Part shown: one piece after another, positions 44,141 through 53,626 of the stretch
How positions within the stretch are numbered: position 1 is the stretch's first letter
Layout of the letters: each line of letters starts with the position of its first letter
NCBI RefSeq assembly: GCF_021389975.1
Contig: NZ_CP089981.1
Span: 2,939,501-3,003,500, forward strand
Reading direction: 5' to 3'
Origin: Fulvivirga ulvae
GTDB taxonomy: Bacteria > Bacteroidota > Bacteroidia > Cytophagales > Cyclobacteriaceae
DNA: 64,000 nt
The notes under the pieces: model-generated
The model's database searches: none
Told to the model about the DNA's origin: nothing
Seen by the model: only the letters and a program-made list of their open reading frames with translations
Translations under genes and position numbers: made by a program

Positions 44141-44280
44141 GTTTTTCTTCTTTGGATATTATATCGCTTAAGCTGGTGACTCGTACCGTGCAACTTACTT
44201 GCAGTAAACCACTGGTAGGGGATCAGGCTCAACCGTTTCTCGATGTTAGACGTTCCTCTCAAGAGGTGCAAAAAATAGGG

Positions 44281-44322
44281 GTAGACAAAAAGGTAGAGCT
44301 TTTGGTGGACAAAAAGGTGGAC
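44281..44322. repeat. two short direct repeats upstream of TPR regulator
   Basis: GTAGACAAAAAGGTAGAG (44281-44298) and GTGGACAAAAAGGTGGAC (44305-44322) are near-identical, 24 bases apart, in the promoter region of the first TPR regulator. They could be binding half-sites for a regulator. Confidence 0.4.
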
Positions 44323-44400
44323 AATTATAATGCTGGTTTTTATTTCCATGTATTACTAATGATTACCTACTTACCTTTGAGTAAGCATTTGGCAAGTTGG

Positions 44401-44414
44401 GTTGATAACGCAAC
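44401..44414 (+). promoter_or_regulatory. conserved GTTGATAACRCAAC element before first TPR regulator
   Basis: GTTGATAACGCAAC starts 34 bases before the start codon. The same element (GTTGATAACACAAC) starts 33 bases before the paralogous gene at 46438, so it is kept while bases around it differ. Confidence 0.5.
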
Positions 44415-44434
44415 TTATTTCTTTTAAAAATTAA

Positions 44435-46102
44435 ATGAACCTATTGATTACGCTCCATCAAAAAAGCAGTTGTTCTGCACCATCCTGCCTTATAGAAGCA
44501 AGGTATTTGTTAAATAGAGTTGTCAGGCCCAAACCCATTTTACTCATACTGGCTTTTTATCTTCATAATCATGCGGCTGATGCACAGCATTACCTGCATC
44601 AGATAGATAGCATTAAAAAAGTTTTGGAAGAATTACCCGAAGAAGATACCAGCAGAGCTTATGCACTCACTCAGATGGCGAGGCTGCAGACCTTTAATTC
44701 TACAAATGAGGTATTAAAATATGCCGGGGAAGCACTGGAACTATCTGAGCGTCTGGATTATCACACCGGTATAATCAATGCCTGTTTTGCTTATGTATAT
44801 TATTATGAGAATAATGGAGAAAATTCAAGAGCCCTGCGGTATCTGTTTAAAGCCCTGAATGCTTCAGTAAAAAAGCAGGATGAGAGCTTGATGGCCGACT
44901 GCCACAATTTTTTGGGTTATATCTACAAATCCCTTGGACAGTATACTGAGGCTTTAATTTACTATAACAAATCACTCGCTTACTGGGATTTAAAGAAGAA
45001 TCCCAACATGCAGGCATTGATTCTCGGAAACATAGGAGATATTTATTTTGATAAGAAGGATGACGCTCAGGCTTTCAAGTACTATAATCAGGTATTGAAT
45101 CTGGCTGAAGAGCATAATCTGGAGCGACGTTTAGCAACCGTATACAGGTCTTTGGGAAAATTCTATTACCGCCATAAAGACCTCGAAAAAGCATTGGAGT
45201 ATCTACAGCCAGCGATTGAGTACGCCATAAAAATTGAAAGCACCAGATTGCAGTCAGAGGTATTGTGTTTATTGAGTGCAACCTATCTGCATATGGATCA
45301 ACCTCAGGAGGCTTTCTCCTCGGCTGAAAAGGCCCTGCACCTGGCCAGGTTGTCAGGCTCAAAGTATGAAATATTAGAAAGTTATCTGCGCTTACAGTTG
45401 TCACTTCAAAATTTAGGTGATTATGAGAGGGCTTATGATTACCAATCAAAGTACCTCATCCTAAATGACAGTCTGGAAAATCTGGAGAATATACGAGCCA
45501 TAGAACAACTGAAATTTCAGCACGAGATTGAACTTGTGAATGAGGTTTATAAAGGAAACGTATTAAGAAGAAATGTTTTAATTGGAGTGCTGGTAGCTTT
45601 AATGATAATAGTTTCACTGATTTTTAACAGGCGCTATTTATTGATTAAAAAAAGTCTTGAGAATAAAAGACAATTGTTGAACTATAGCATTCACAACCTC
45701 AAGGAAAAGTCGGAACTGGTGGATAAGATTAACAGGGAGCTGCAGATCTTTAGGCAAAATGCTACCCATGATGTGAAGATCAAAAAGTTTAACAGGGTGC
45801 TTCAGTTCAATATCGTAACGGATGACGACTGGGAGAATTTCAAAAAAGCCTTTGAAGATGTCTACCCCAACTTCATAGCCTCGCTAAGGTATCATTATCC
45901 TAACCTCACTACGGCTGAGATACGTCAGGCTGCTTTAATTAAAATGAAGCTGACTATAAAGGAAACAGCCTCGATTTTGGGGATCACACCGGAAAGTGTG
46001 AAAAAATCGAGACATCGTCTGAAGAAGAAACTTGATCTGAATGAAAACAAATCCGTTGAAGAAGTATTGGATAGCCTGCATGCCAGTATTTCCATGGATT
46101 AA
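44435..46102 (+). CDS. TPR-repeat membrane regulator with C-terminal helix-turn-helix, paralogue 1
   Basis: A 555-residue protein. An N-terminal signal region (about 1-48) precedes five to six tetratricopeptide repeats (about 55-365; for example QALILGNIGDIYFDKKDDAQ and LATVYRSLGKFYYRHKDLEK). A transmembrane helix at about 379-398 (LIGVLVALMIIVSLIF), a coiled-coil (LENKRQLLN; LKEKSELVDK) and a C-terminal LuxR-like HTH (about 490-535, TTAEIRQAALIKMKLTIKET, then ESVKKSRHRLKKKL) follow. This places the TPRs outside the inner membrane and the DNA-binding part inside. It could convert a periplasmic protein or peptide signal into transcription. It has a close paralogue immediately downstream. Confidence 0.85.
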   Translation: MNLLITLHQKSSCSAPSCLIEARYLLNRVVRPKPILLILAFYLHNHAADAQHYLHQIDSIKKVLEELPEEDTSRAYALTQMARLQTFNSTNEVLKYAGEALELSERLDYHTGIINACFAYVYYYENNGENSRALRYLFKALNASVKKQDESLMADCHNFLGYIYKSLGQYTEALIYYNKSLAYWDLKKNPNMQALILGNIGDIYFDKKDDAQAFKYYNQVLNLAEEHNLERRLATVYRSLGKFYYRHKDLEKALEYLQPAIEYAIKIESTRLQSEVLCLLSATYLHMDQPQEAFSSAEKALHLARLSGSKYEILESYLRLQLSLQNLGDYERAYDYQSKYLILNDSLENLENIRAIEQLKFQHEIELVNEVYKGNVLRRNVLIGVLVALMIIVSLIFNRRYLLIKKSLENKRQLLNYSIHNLKEKSELVDKINRELQIFRQNATHDVKIKKFNRVLQFNIVTDDDWENFKKAFEDVYPNFIASLRYHYPNLTTAEIRQAALIKMKLTIKETASILGITPESVKKSRHRLKKKLDLNENKSVEEVLDSLHASISMD

Positions 46103-46437
46103 TCAGGATTTGATCAGCAGTGAAGAACGTTTTATTATTGTCTGCCGGACATCCCGTGTTTTCCGTAGTTTCTTGCAAGGCCCCCTATCAAGCCGGGAAC
46201 CAGCGCTATGGTTAGCTGTATGGAAGCAGACAAACCATTTCCGGAAACAGGGTGTTGACTATGGTATGGGGTAAGAAAAGTCTGTCAACCAAAACGGAGG
46301 GGGTTTTGGCAGGCATTAGGGCAGCTAATTATAAAGCTGGTTTTACTTGAATTTATTACTAATAATTAGCTAATTACCTCTAGAGGTGGTTTTTTGGAAA
46401 GTGTGTTGATAACACAACGGATACTTTTTTAAATTAA
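46103..46437. other. 335-base region between the TPR regulator paralogues
   Basis: No gene seen. Its right part matches the region upstream of the first paralogue (TATTACTAAT and TTACCT stretches and the GTTGATAACACAAC element), so the duplication included about 110 bases of promoter. The left part shows nothing clear. Confidence 0.5.
46405..46418 (+). promoter_or_regulatory. conserved GTTGATAACRCAAC element before second TPR regulator
   Basis: GTTGATAACACAAC starts 33 bases before the ATG at 46438 and matches the element at 44401 in 13 of 14 bases. It also contains a small dyad, GTGTT-GAT-AACAC (46403-46415). Confidence 0.5.
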
Positions 46438-48105
46438 ATGAAAATATTGATTACGCTCCATCAAAACAGCAGTAGTACTGCACCATCTTATATCTCCAAA
46501 GTGAAGTGTTTATTGGATAGAATTACCGTGTCCAATGCCATAATTTTAATTTTAGCCTGTTGTTTTTATAGTCCCCCTGTTATTTCGCAGAAGTACATTC
46601 GCGAGATCGATAGCATGCAAATAGTTTTGGAAGGACTGCCCGCCGAGGATACGGTCAGAGTCAATGCACTTATTGAAATGGCCAACATTCAGACATATTA
46701 CTCCACAGGTGAGATTTTTAAGTATACTAACGAGGCAGTGGAAATATCAAAAAAAGCAGACTATTCCACGGGGCTAATCGAGGTGGATTTTGTGCTGGCA
46801 TATCATTATGATCATTCAGGAAATAGCCTGAAGGCTCTGGAGTACCTGTATGATGCTTTGGAAAAGTGTAAGAAAAGTAACGACATACAAAGGATGGCCA
46901 AATGCTATAATTTCCTGGGGCTTGTTCATGAATCCCTTGACCAGGATAAGGAGGCCCTGGAGTATTATGAGCAATCGCTCATCTTATGGCAATCGTTAAA
47001 GGATAGATACATGGAGGGGCTGTTATTAGAAAACATCGCTTATATCCATGCTGATGTCGAAAACAATGCGCTGGCCCTCGAATATTACAATAAAGCCTTT
47101 AAACTGGCAAAAGAGGATAATATTGAAATCAGATTAGGCAGCGTATATAATGCTATGGGCAAGCTCTACTATAAAGAGGGTGAACTTGATAAGGCCCTGG
47201 AGTATCAAAAGTTAGCCCTTGAGTACGCTACCAAAAAAGAAAGCATTATTCTTCTTTCTCGTGTTCATTGCGTAATGAGTGCGATCTACCTGGCCCAGGA
47301 GCATCCTCAGGAGGCACTGGTATCAGCAGAAAAGGCGCTGCATTTTGCCAGTCTTGCAGGTTCAAAACACGACATCTCAGATTGCTACGAACGCCTCCAT
47401 TCGGCGCTTCAAAGCATGGGCGACTATAAAAAAGCCTATGAATACCAGGCCAAGTATATAAACCTTCATGATAGCCTGAAGAATGTGGAAAATGTGAAGG
47501 CCATGGAAAGAATGAAGCATAAGCTCAATATGGAGATTATTGATGAACGTCATACGGCGAATTTATTAAGAAGAAATGCCCTGATCGGTGTTTTGGTTGC
47601 CCTGTTGATCATCGGGTTTCTGATTTTTAACAGAAGACATCTGCTTATGAAAAAGCGCCTTGAGAATAAAAGGCAATTGTTGAATTATAGCGTACGCAAC
47701 CTGAAGGAAAAATCTGAACTGGTAGAAAAGGTTAATAAAGAATTGCAGATTTTTAAGCAAAATGCAACCCACGATGTGAAGATCAAAAAGTTTAACAGGG
47801 TACTTCAGTTTAACATAGTAACAGATGACGACTGGGAAAATTTTAAGAAGGCTTTTGAAGATGTTTACCCAAATTTCATGGCCTCGTTAAGGTATCATTA
47901 CCCTAACCTGACCACGGCGGAAATACGTCAGGCTGCTTTAATAAAAATGAAACTGACTATAAAAGAAACGGCGTCAATCCTGGGGATCACACCGGAAAGC
48001 GTAAAAAAATCACGCCATCGACTGAAGAAGAAACTGGAACTTGGTGAAAATGAATCCGTTGAAGATATTCTGGACCAGCTTCATGCCAGTATTTCTGAAG
48101 ATTAG
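46438..48105 (+). CDS. TPR-repeat membrane regulator with C-terminal helix-turn-helix, paralogue 2
   Basis: A 555-residue paralogue of the preceding protein, of exactly equal length. The C-terminal half, from the transmembrane helix (LIGVLVALLIIGFLIF) through the coiled coil to the HTH, is almost identical. The N-terminal TPR half is more divergent (for example MEGLLLENIAYIHADVENNA). This pattern suggests two sensors for different ligands acting on the same DNA sites. The matching N-terminus (ITLHQ, SSxxAPS) supports the chosen start in both. Confidence 0.85.
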   Translation: MKILITLHQNSSSTAPSYISKVKCLLDRITVSNAIILILACCFYSPPVISQKYIREIDSMQIVLEGLPAEDTVRVNALIEMANIQTYYSTGEIFKYTNEAVEISKKADYSTGLIEVDFVLAYHYDHSGNSLKALEYLYDALEKCKKSNDIQRMAKCYNFLGLVHESLDQDKEALEYYEQSLILWQSLKDRYMEGLLLENIAYIHADVENNALALEYYNKAFKLAKEDNIEIRLGSVYNAMGKLYYKEGELDKALEYQKLALEYATKKESIILLSRVHCVMSAIYLAQEHPQEALVSAEKALHFASLAGSKHDISDCYERLHSALQSMGDYKKAYEYQAKYINLHDSLKNVENVKAMERMKHKLNMEIIDERHTANLLRRNALIGVLVALLIIGFLIFNRRHLLMKKRLENKRQLLNYSVRNLKEKSELVEKVNKELQIFKQNATHDVKIKKFNRVLQFNIVTDDDWENFKKAFEDVYPNFMASLRYHYPNLTTAEIRQAALIKMKLTIKETASILGITPESVKKSRHRLKKKLELGENESVEDILDQLHASISED

Positions 48106-48228
48106 AAATAACCCGTCGGAATTCAGAAGGCGTAGAGGAGGCCACTCTGAGAAATCATATACCCTCTGCCCTCCGGCTTTCCCATATACCAGCCTTTTAA
48201 AGGCAGCTCAATAGTTGCGAAGCAGCGA

Positions 48229-49938
48229 TCATATTCCCTGAATAAACGATACCAGATTTTCCTTTGAGTCGATATTGAGCTTTTTTCTGAGCCGCTGCCG
48301 TGACTTATCTACTGCACTTACTGATACATTGGCAATCTTGGATACCTCTTTGGTCGAAAAGTTCATTTTTAGATAAGCACATAGCTTCTGCTCATTGGGA
48401 GTGATGTTAGGGCAGGTTTTGGAAAGTCTGTCAAAAAATCCCTGATGTACTTTTTCAAAGTGCAACTTGAACACATCCCATTCCTTATCAAACTTCAGGT
48501 TGTTATCTATGGCCTTAATAGCTTCCGCGTTATAAGAACCTTTGGCATTGGATATTTTTTCCTTGATAAGCTTGAGAGTATTCGTTTTTACCAGCATGTT
48601 CATACTAAGGCCGGATAGCTCCTGCTCCTTCATTTCCAGTTCATATTGCTTTTGCTTTTTCTCAGCTTCCAGCCTTGCCAGCCGCTGTTTATGCAACTTT
48701 GAGCGAAGGTATAGGATGTATACCAGTGCTACAATGCCCAGAAAACAAAGCAGCGCCATAAATGCAGATGTTCTGGCCTGAGCCCTTTTGGCCAGGATCT
48801 CGGCCTTCAGTTTGTCCATCGTAATCTCCTTTTTTTCAGTCTCATACTGCAGCTTCATTTCATGAATATCCTGGAGCTTCTCCTTATTAAGCAGGCTGTC
48901 CCGCACATTGTAGAAGTGCTTATAGCTGGTTAGAGCTTCTCTTACCATTCCCAGCTTGTCATATGCTTTGGCCTGGATCTCGTACGAATCTCTCAGCAAC
49001 TTGAGGGCAGGTAAAGAGTCAAGTCCGGCAATTGCCGATTTAGTAAGGTCTATCGACTTTTGGTAATCACCTTTGTCATACCAGACTCCGGCAATGTTGA
49101 CCGTGGACATAATTGTATAATGATAATTCTGCACGGAGTCGGCAAGATTGAGAGATTGCCCTAGAAAGTATAATGCACTATCATACTCTTTCTGCAAATG
49201 CATCAGCACCCCCACACCACTGTAGGTATTGGAAAGCCCCTTAAGGTTATCGATCTCTTGCTGTAAAGTGATTGTTTTGGAGAAGGCCTCCCTTGCCTGA
49301 AGTATGTTGTTTTGCCCCTGGTAGATGAGGGCTATATTCATCATTACATCTCCCTGCTTAAGCTTATTGTCAATTTCGCCATAGAGATTATAAGCGTCAT
49401 GAGAATAGCGTAGTGCTGCATTAAGGTCACCAATTGTCTGATAGCACGCACCCAGGTTTTGATACGCTGCTGCCAACTGCCGTTTTGACGCACCATGCCT
49501 TTCCTTAATACGGAGCGACTGTATAAAATATTTAATACCTTCGTCCCAGGCGCCCATGTCAAAATATGCTCCTCCAAGATTGTTAAGCACACTGCCGATC
49601 TGAAGGCTGTCTTTAAGAAGAGGTAGCGTCTTTTTGCAGTACGCTATTGACCTGGGAAAATCTCCCTGGTTGGAATACAACAATCCCAAGATCCAGTAAG
49701 AACGCACCCTGCCACCTTCATAGTCCGCTTTTTCACTTTCCGAAAGTGCCAGGTTGGTATAATGGAGGGCTGAATCCGTAGACCCATGGCTATATAGCCT
49801 GGCCAGCTCATGATAGATAAGTACCCTGCCGGTATCGGTGGATGTAGGCAAGGCAGCCAAAAGACTGTCCTTTTGACTTTGGCCGGCAGCAGGGATGGAA
49901 ACTATAAACAACAAACATAGGATGTAAGTTAATTTCAT
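48229..49938 (-). CDS. TPR-repeat membrane regulator with C-terminal helix-turn-helix, diverged member
   Basis: A 569-residue protein with a cleavable signal peptide (MKLTYILCLLFIVSIPAAGQ), six or seven TPRs (about 40-370; GSVLNNLGGAYFDMGAWDEG, AAAYQNLGACYQTIGDLNAA), a transmembrane helix near 392-412 (FMALLCFLGIVALVYILYL), a long coiled-coil, and a C-terminal HTH (NEQKLCAYLKMNFSTKEVSK, then SVDKSRQR-like AVDKSRQRLRKKLNI). The same plan as the two genes before it, on the opposite strand and clearly more distant. It ends convergently with paralogue 2. Confidence 0.85.
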   Translation of the reverse strand: MKLTYILCLLFIVSIPAAGQSQKDSLLAALPTSTDTGRVLIYHELARLYSHGSTDSALHYTNLALSESEKADYEGGRVRSYWILGLLYSNQGDFPRSIAYCKKTLPLLKDSLQIGSVLNNLGGAYFDMGAWDEGIKYFIQSLRIKERHGASKRQLAAAYQNLGACYQTIGDLNAALRYSHDAYNLYGEIDNKLKQGDVMMNIALIYQGQNNILQAREAFSKTITLQQEIDNLKGLSNTYSGVGVLMHLQKEYDSALYFLGQSLNLADSVQNYHYTIMSTVNIAGVWYDKGDYQKSIDLTKSAIAGLDSLPALKLLRDSYEIQAKAYDKLGMVREALTSYKHFYNVRDSLLNKEKLQDIHEMKLQYETEKKEITMDKLKAEILAKRAQARTSAFMALLCFLGIVALVYILYLRSKLHKQRLARLEAEKKQKQYELEMKEQELSGLSMNMLVKTNTLKLIKEKISNAKGSYNAEAIKAIDNNLKFDKEWDVFKLHFEKVHQGFFDRLSKTCPNITPNEQKLCAYLKMNFSTKEVSKIANVSVSAVDKSRQRLRKKLNIDSKENLVSFIQGI

Positions 49939-50252
49939 TTTGAAACTCAGGGGTAGGTTTAGGGTTAATTTTATTTAGCATGCGTTGACAATTACGGGAC
50001 TATTCCATTAGCGTACCTGCTTTTCCCTGCCTGTATCTATCATAAGACAGAAAATACCCAAGGATGTCATGCTTATTACCTCTTTCGCCATGTTTTACCT
50101 CTTTTAACAAGGTTTTCTTGGGTCAGTACTAGTAATGTCCTAGTACTTTTTTTCTAAATCCGGCATGTTATCCCGTGTTTCGCTGCAGGTTATTACCACA
50201 AACCGTTTCGATTGATTTTCAAAACCAATTTTTAAACTAAACCAACTTCATT
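49939..50252. other. 314-base divergent region with a terminator-like hairpin
   Basis: Contains promoters for the TPR regulator (leftward) and the lipoprotein (rightward), and the hairpin at 50125-50153. No coding region is visible. Confidence 0.4.
50125..50153 (+). terminator. terminator-like hairpin upstream of the M23-like lipoprotein
   Basis: AGTACTAG and CTAGTACT form an 8-base-pair perfect stem with a 7-base loop, directly followed by seven T. On the plus strand this is a rho-independent terminator shape, but no plus-strand gene precedes it. It may be an attenuator in the leader of the 50253 gene or the end of a small RNA. Confidence 0.45.
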
Positions 50253-51563
50253 ATGAAAAATCTATTTAAGAGTGCAATTGCAGCTATGTGTATGCTGCTG
50301 GCGTCGTGTAGTGAACAGGAAGGTGACCTTAACCGAGAGCAGCCCGGAGATCATCTGGATGGAGCTACGTCGGTACTGCCTGGGGACAGAGGCGGGGAAG
50401 GAGATAACAAGCCGCCGGCTCCGGTTCATGAAGACCTGCTGATCGAAAGCGTTGAAAGCGACTATTATAAAGGAGATAAAAAATCACCAACAGGGCGGAC
50501 AGATAATCCTTATGGCCTGGCAGTCTCAGTAAACAGCCCTTATAACGGAAAAACGGAAACCACAAGCTACTGGGGCCCTCCGGCACATGGCATATACTGG
50601 TATGGTGACTGGTCAGGAGACTTCTGGCTGGATAACGGCAATTCCGTGGCTGATTTTGGCAACTTTATTTCCTGCCACAAAAATGTATACCTTGACGTAA
50701 ATGCCATACAATACCCCGGAGGACAGGCACCCCAGTCGTTAAAGGCCAGGTTACTGGAGTTTGGCTATGCCTGCAAAAGCGGTGGGTACAACCAGGGAGG
50801 ATATACCCAGAAATGGGAGATTATAGGAGTTTATAATGGTGTGGAGTACCAACTCGGCTGGATTTTATATGCACACCTGGCCAGCGATGTGGTGTATAGT
50901 GTAGGTACAGTGCTAAACCTTAACGGACCGGTAAAAATAGGTACTACATTCTCTACCGGTAATCCCAATGGAAACAACTGTTGGGGGAGCTGCCATCTTC
51001 ATATAGAAGTTTTTAACTATCGCAACTGGCCGTGTTATGATGTGAACCCTCCTGCCACGCAAAACAGCCGTATTGGCATACTGGGAGGCTTAGGTTCAAG
51101 TGTTGGTAACTGCCCGGATATCGGAGGCGGCGGAACAATGACCAACTGGGCCAGAAGTGCCATAAACTGTGACAGAAGCTCAGCATACAGCAGTCAATAC
51201 GATTGTAACAAGGCCTATGACGGAGGCTATACCGGCTATACCAAATGGGTAAGCAACGGAAGTACTCAAACATCCTGGATGACCCTTGACCTGGGTTCCC
51301 TGCGCAACATCAAAGAATTTAAAGTCTTTCATGCCGGTAGTGTAGGAGAGCCTGTCTCGTCAAATACCCGGGCTTACCAGATCCAGTACAGCAACTCTTT
51401 TACGGGGCCATGGTACACTATTGTAAATGCCAATAACAGTGCTCAGGCCAATAGCAATACCTATACGGTCAACCTCACTGCGAGGTATGTGGCATTGCTG
51501 ATCACCGATCCGGGCATAGATAACTACACCAGGATAGTGGAATTTGAAGTTAATGGAAATTAA
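50253..51563 (+). CDS. lipoprotein with M23-peptidase-like core and F5/8 type C domain
   Basis: A 436-residue lipoprotein (lipobox LLASC, Cys 19) with a long acidic linker. Residues about 90-275 resemble an M23/LytM-like fold: AHGIYWYGD (His 112, Asp 119), WILYAHLAS (about 203-211) and WGSCHLHIEVFNY, where HLH (248-250) mirrors the M23 HxH motif. The usual HxxxD spacing is not kept. Residues about 297-436 form an F5/8 type C (discoidin) domain (WMTLDLGSLRNIKEFKVFH; RYVALLITDPG), which binds sugars or cell surfaces. A surface-bound wall or glycan-acting enzyme is plausible. Catalysis is uncertain. Confidence 0.6.
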   Translation: MKNLFKSAIAAMCMLLASCSEQEGDLNREQPGDHLDGATSVLPGDRGGEGDNKPPAPVHEDLLIESVESDYYKGDKKSPTGRTDNPYGLAVSVNSPYNGKTETTSYWGPPAHGIYWYGDWSGDFWLDNGNSVADFGNFISCHKNVYLDVNAIQYPGGQAPQSLKARLLEFGYACKSGGYNQGGYTQKWEIIGVYNGVEYQLGWILYAHLASDVVYSVGTVLNLNGPVKIGTTFSTGNPNGNNCWGSCHLHIEVFNYRNWPCYDVNPPATQNSRIGILGGLGSSVGNCPDIGGGGTMTNWARSAINCDRSSAYSSQYDCNKAYDGGYTGYTKWVSNGSTQTSWMTLDLGSLRNIKEFKVFHAGSVGEPVSSNTRAYQIQYSNSFTGPWYTIVNANNSAQANSNTYTVNLTARYVALLITDPGIDNYTRIVEFEVNGN

Positions 51564-52008
51564 TTAGTCGGTGTGTATGGGTTGTGCCGGAGTCTTTTGG
51601 GCTTTGGTACAACCTTACTTTTTATTTCATGATGCATCATGGTGAGTTTCTCTTGTTTTCCGCTATGCGTTGAGGCTTCTCCTTTACTTCAGCCGGTGCC
51701 CGTCTATCTTTGTTTTTTAACCCCTTGGTTTTATTGCTGTTGGAAATATATCGGGCGGCCTTGAATGCGCCCGGCTGATAGTGACGTAAAATCGAATCAA
51801 AAACCTTAACTTAATACACTGCCGGTTCAGCCGGGGAAGTTAAAATAGTATTGAAATCTGTTTAGATAGTAATAAGGTAGACGCTTGGTTCGTGCTAATT
51901 TGGTCACTGATAAACCTGGTACAATCAGAAAACTCTAAACTCTCTGATCATATCAATGCAGATTGCAACGAACTTGATATGATCGCGGATAAACACCCTT
52001 ATACATAT
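51564..52008. other. 445-base region before the cyclodeaminase-family gene
   Basis: No gene, repeat or hairpin stands out. It includes an in-frame upstream extension from a GTG at 51892, which I read as non-coding because the conserved part starts at 52009. Confidence 0.35.
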
Positions 52009-52962
52009 ATGAAATTTATAGATAGCCATACCATTGCAAAAACACTTCAGCCTGACGCCCTGGTAGACAAACTGCACGAAGCCTTTAAAAGATTTGAAGT
52101 CCGTGCTCCCATGCGTCATCACCATGACTATACCGTTCCGGGTAAAGACAGGGAATCCACGTTACTTTTAATGCCGGCGTGGCTTGAGGGCGAATCATTG
52201 GGAGTAAAAATGGTATCGGTTTCACCCTTTAATGATCTTTATAACTTACCGTCAATCCAGGGACTGTATATTCTTAACAATGCTACAACGGGCCAGACGG
52301 AGTTAATACTGGATGCGAAAGAACTAACGGTGCGTAGAACAGCGGCAGCGTCTGCACTGGCTTCCCGGTTTCTTTCCCGCAAGGACAGCCACAGCCTGCT
52401 TATGATCGGTACAGGCGCACTTGCCCCGCATCTGATTATGGCCCATCGTGCAGTCAGGCCGATCAGCAAAGTGTTTGTATGGGGACGTGATGTTAGCAAA
52501 GCAGAACAGTTATGCAGTGAGATCAGCCTGCCGGGTTCATCTTATACTGCAATTGACTCTATTGAGGAGGTCATAGGCGAGGTTGATATAGTAAGCTGTG
52601 CAACACTTAGCAAAACGCCACTTATTTTGGGAGAATGGCTCAGGCCCGGTCAGCACGTTGACCTGGTAGGTGCTTATCGCCCTGATATGAGGGAGGCTGA
52701 TGACAACGTTGTAAAAAGGGCATGTATCTATGTAGATACTTACCAGGGTGCATTGAAAGAGACCGGCGATCTGGTTATTCCTTTGCGGGAAGGAGTAATT
52801 GACAAGGAAGATATAAAGGCAGAACTGAAAGAGCTGTGTAACGGGAGCAAAGCCGGAAGAAGCTCTGATGATCAGATAACATGCTTTAAATCAGTGGGGC
52901 ATGCCATTGAAGATCTGGTTGCCGCCATGCTGATAAAGGAAAATTTAGGGAAAATTCATTAG
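52009..52962 (+). CDS. ornithine cyclodeaminase/mu-crystallin-family protein
   Basis: About 317 residues from an ATG at 52009 (KFIDSHTIAKTLQPDALVDK). Longer starts at 51979 (ATG) and 51892 (GTG) add a segment unlike the family. Features: RHHHDYTVPGKD, LGVKMVSVSPFN, TELILDAKELTVRRTAAASA with the substrate-site residues, and the NAD-binding strand LLMIGTGALAPHLIMAHRAV. The family covers ornithine cyclodeaminase, alanine dehydrogenase and ketimine reductases; which reaction applies is not visible. It stands alone. Confidence 0.85.
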   Translation: MKFIDSHTIAKTLQPDALVDKLHEAFKRFEVRAPMRHHHDYTVPGKDRESTLLLMPAWLEGESLGVKMVSVSPFNDLYNLPSIQGLYILNNATTGQTELILDAKELTVRRTAAASALASRFLSRKDSHSLLMIGTGALAPHLIMAHRAVRPISKVFVWGRDVSKAEQLCSEISLPGSSYTAIDSIEEVIGEVDIVSCATLSKTPLILGEWLRPGQHVDLVGAYRPDMREADDNVVKRACIYVDTYQGALKETGDLVIPLREGVIDKEDIKAELKELCNGSKAGRSSDDQITCFKSVGHAIEDLVAAMLIKENLGKIH

Positions 52963-53140
52963 ACTGAAAGCATTTGGTATTGAATCCACCATATTTGAAT
53001 TTGATCCATAACATGCTGGTTTACAATCTTATCACTATTTCTAGTGATTTCTTCAAACCCTTAAAACTAGTGTTTTATCCGCCTGCTTCCCTAAGTACAT
53101 TTGGATTTGTATAAAAAACAACAAATTAAAATTTACAACT

Positions 53141-53533
53141 ATGGGACTAGCAGAAAAACGCCTTGCTCAAGAAATCCAAAATGACAAACTACCAACATTT
53201 GAGTCAGAAATTAAAGACATCGCAGGATACGACATCAAGGTGGATATTGACTGGAATACTTTTACAGCCTACGATACTTACCCACTTTCGAGGCTGGACA
53301 TCGTGTTTAGCGATCTGAAAGGTTTCCTGAAGAAGATTTGTGTTGATGATATGGGTAAAGAAGCCCTTAAGGAGAAAATGAGCGCCATTAAGCTTACCAA
53401 CATCGAAAATGCCGATGATATAGCCATGGAGTTCAACGGTGATGTGTTTGACCTGAAGGTAAAACTGGTTGGAGATTCTTTCAGTGCTTACTCCGACTCG
53501 CAGCTTGCAAGCTATGTGGAGGGCCAACTTTAA
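53141..53533 (+). CDS. hypothetical Bacteroidota-type small protein
   Basis: A 130-residue acidic cytoplasmic protein beginning MGLAEKRLAQEIQNDKLPTF, with KKICVDDMGKEALKEKMSAI in the middle. I recall this start and the DDMGKEAL motif from uncharacterised Bacteroidota proteins; function is unknown. It is the first of five genes on one strand (53141-57368). The last four are tightly spaced, from 3 to about 50 bases depending on the chosen starts; this one is 93 bases ahead of the next. Confidence 0.65.
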   Translation: MGLAEKRLAQEIQNDKLPTFESEIKDIAGYDIKVDIDWNTFTAYDTYPLSRLDIVFSDLKGFLKKICVDDMGKEALKEKMSAIKLTNIENADDIAMEFNGDVFDLKVKLVGDSFSAYSDSQLASYVEGQL

Positions 53534-53626
53534 TTAAAAAAAATATACTGGTATCGGCTTTAATGATCTGAATTATAATAATTTAGAAGGGGAATGCTTC
53601 TGTTGGGGCTTCCCCTTCTCTAATCT

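Noticed and set aside
44152..44427. 91-codon plus-strand frame before the first TPR regulator
   Set aside because: It covers the region duplicated as promoter sequence before the second paralogue, where the frame is not kept.
51892..52008. N-terminal extension of the cyclodeaminase-family protein from a GTG start
   Set aside because: The extra 39 residues have no family counterpart, and the conserved start fits the ATG at 52009.
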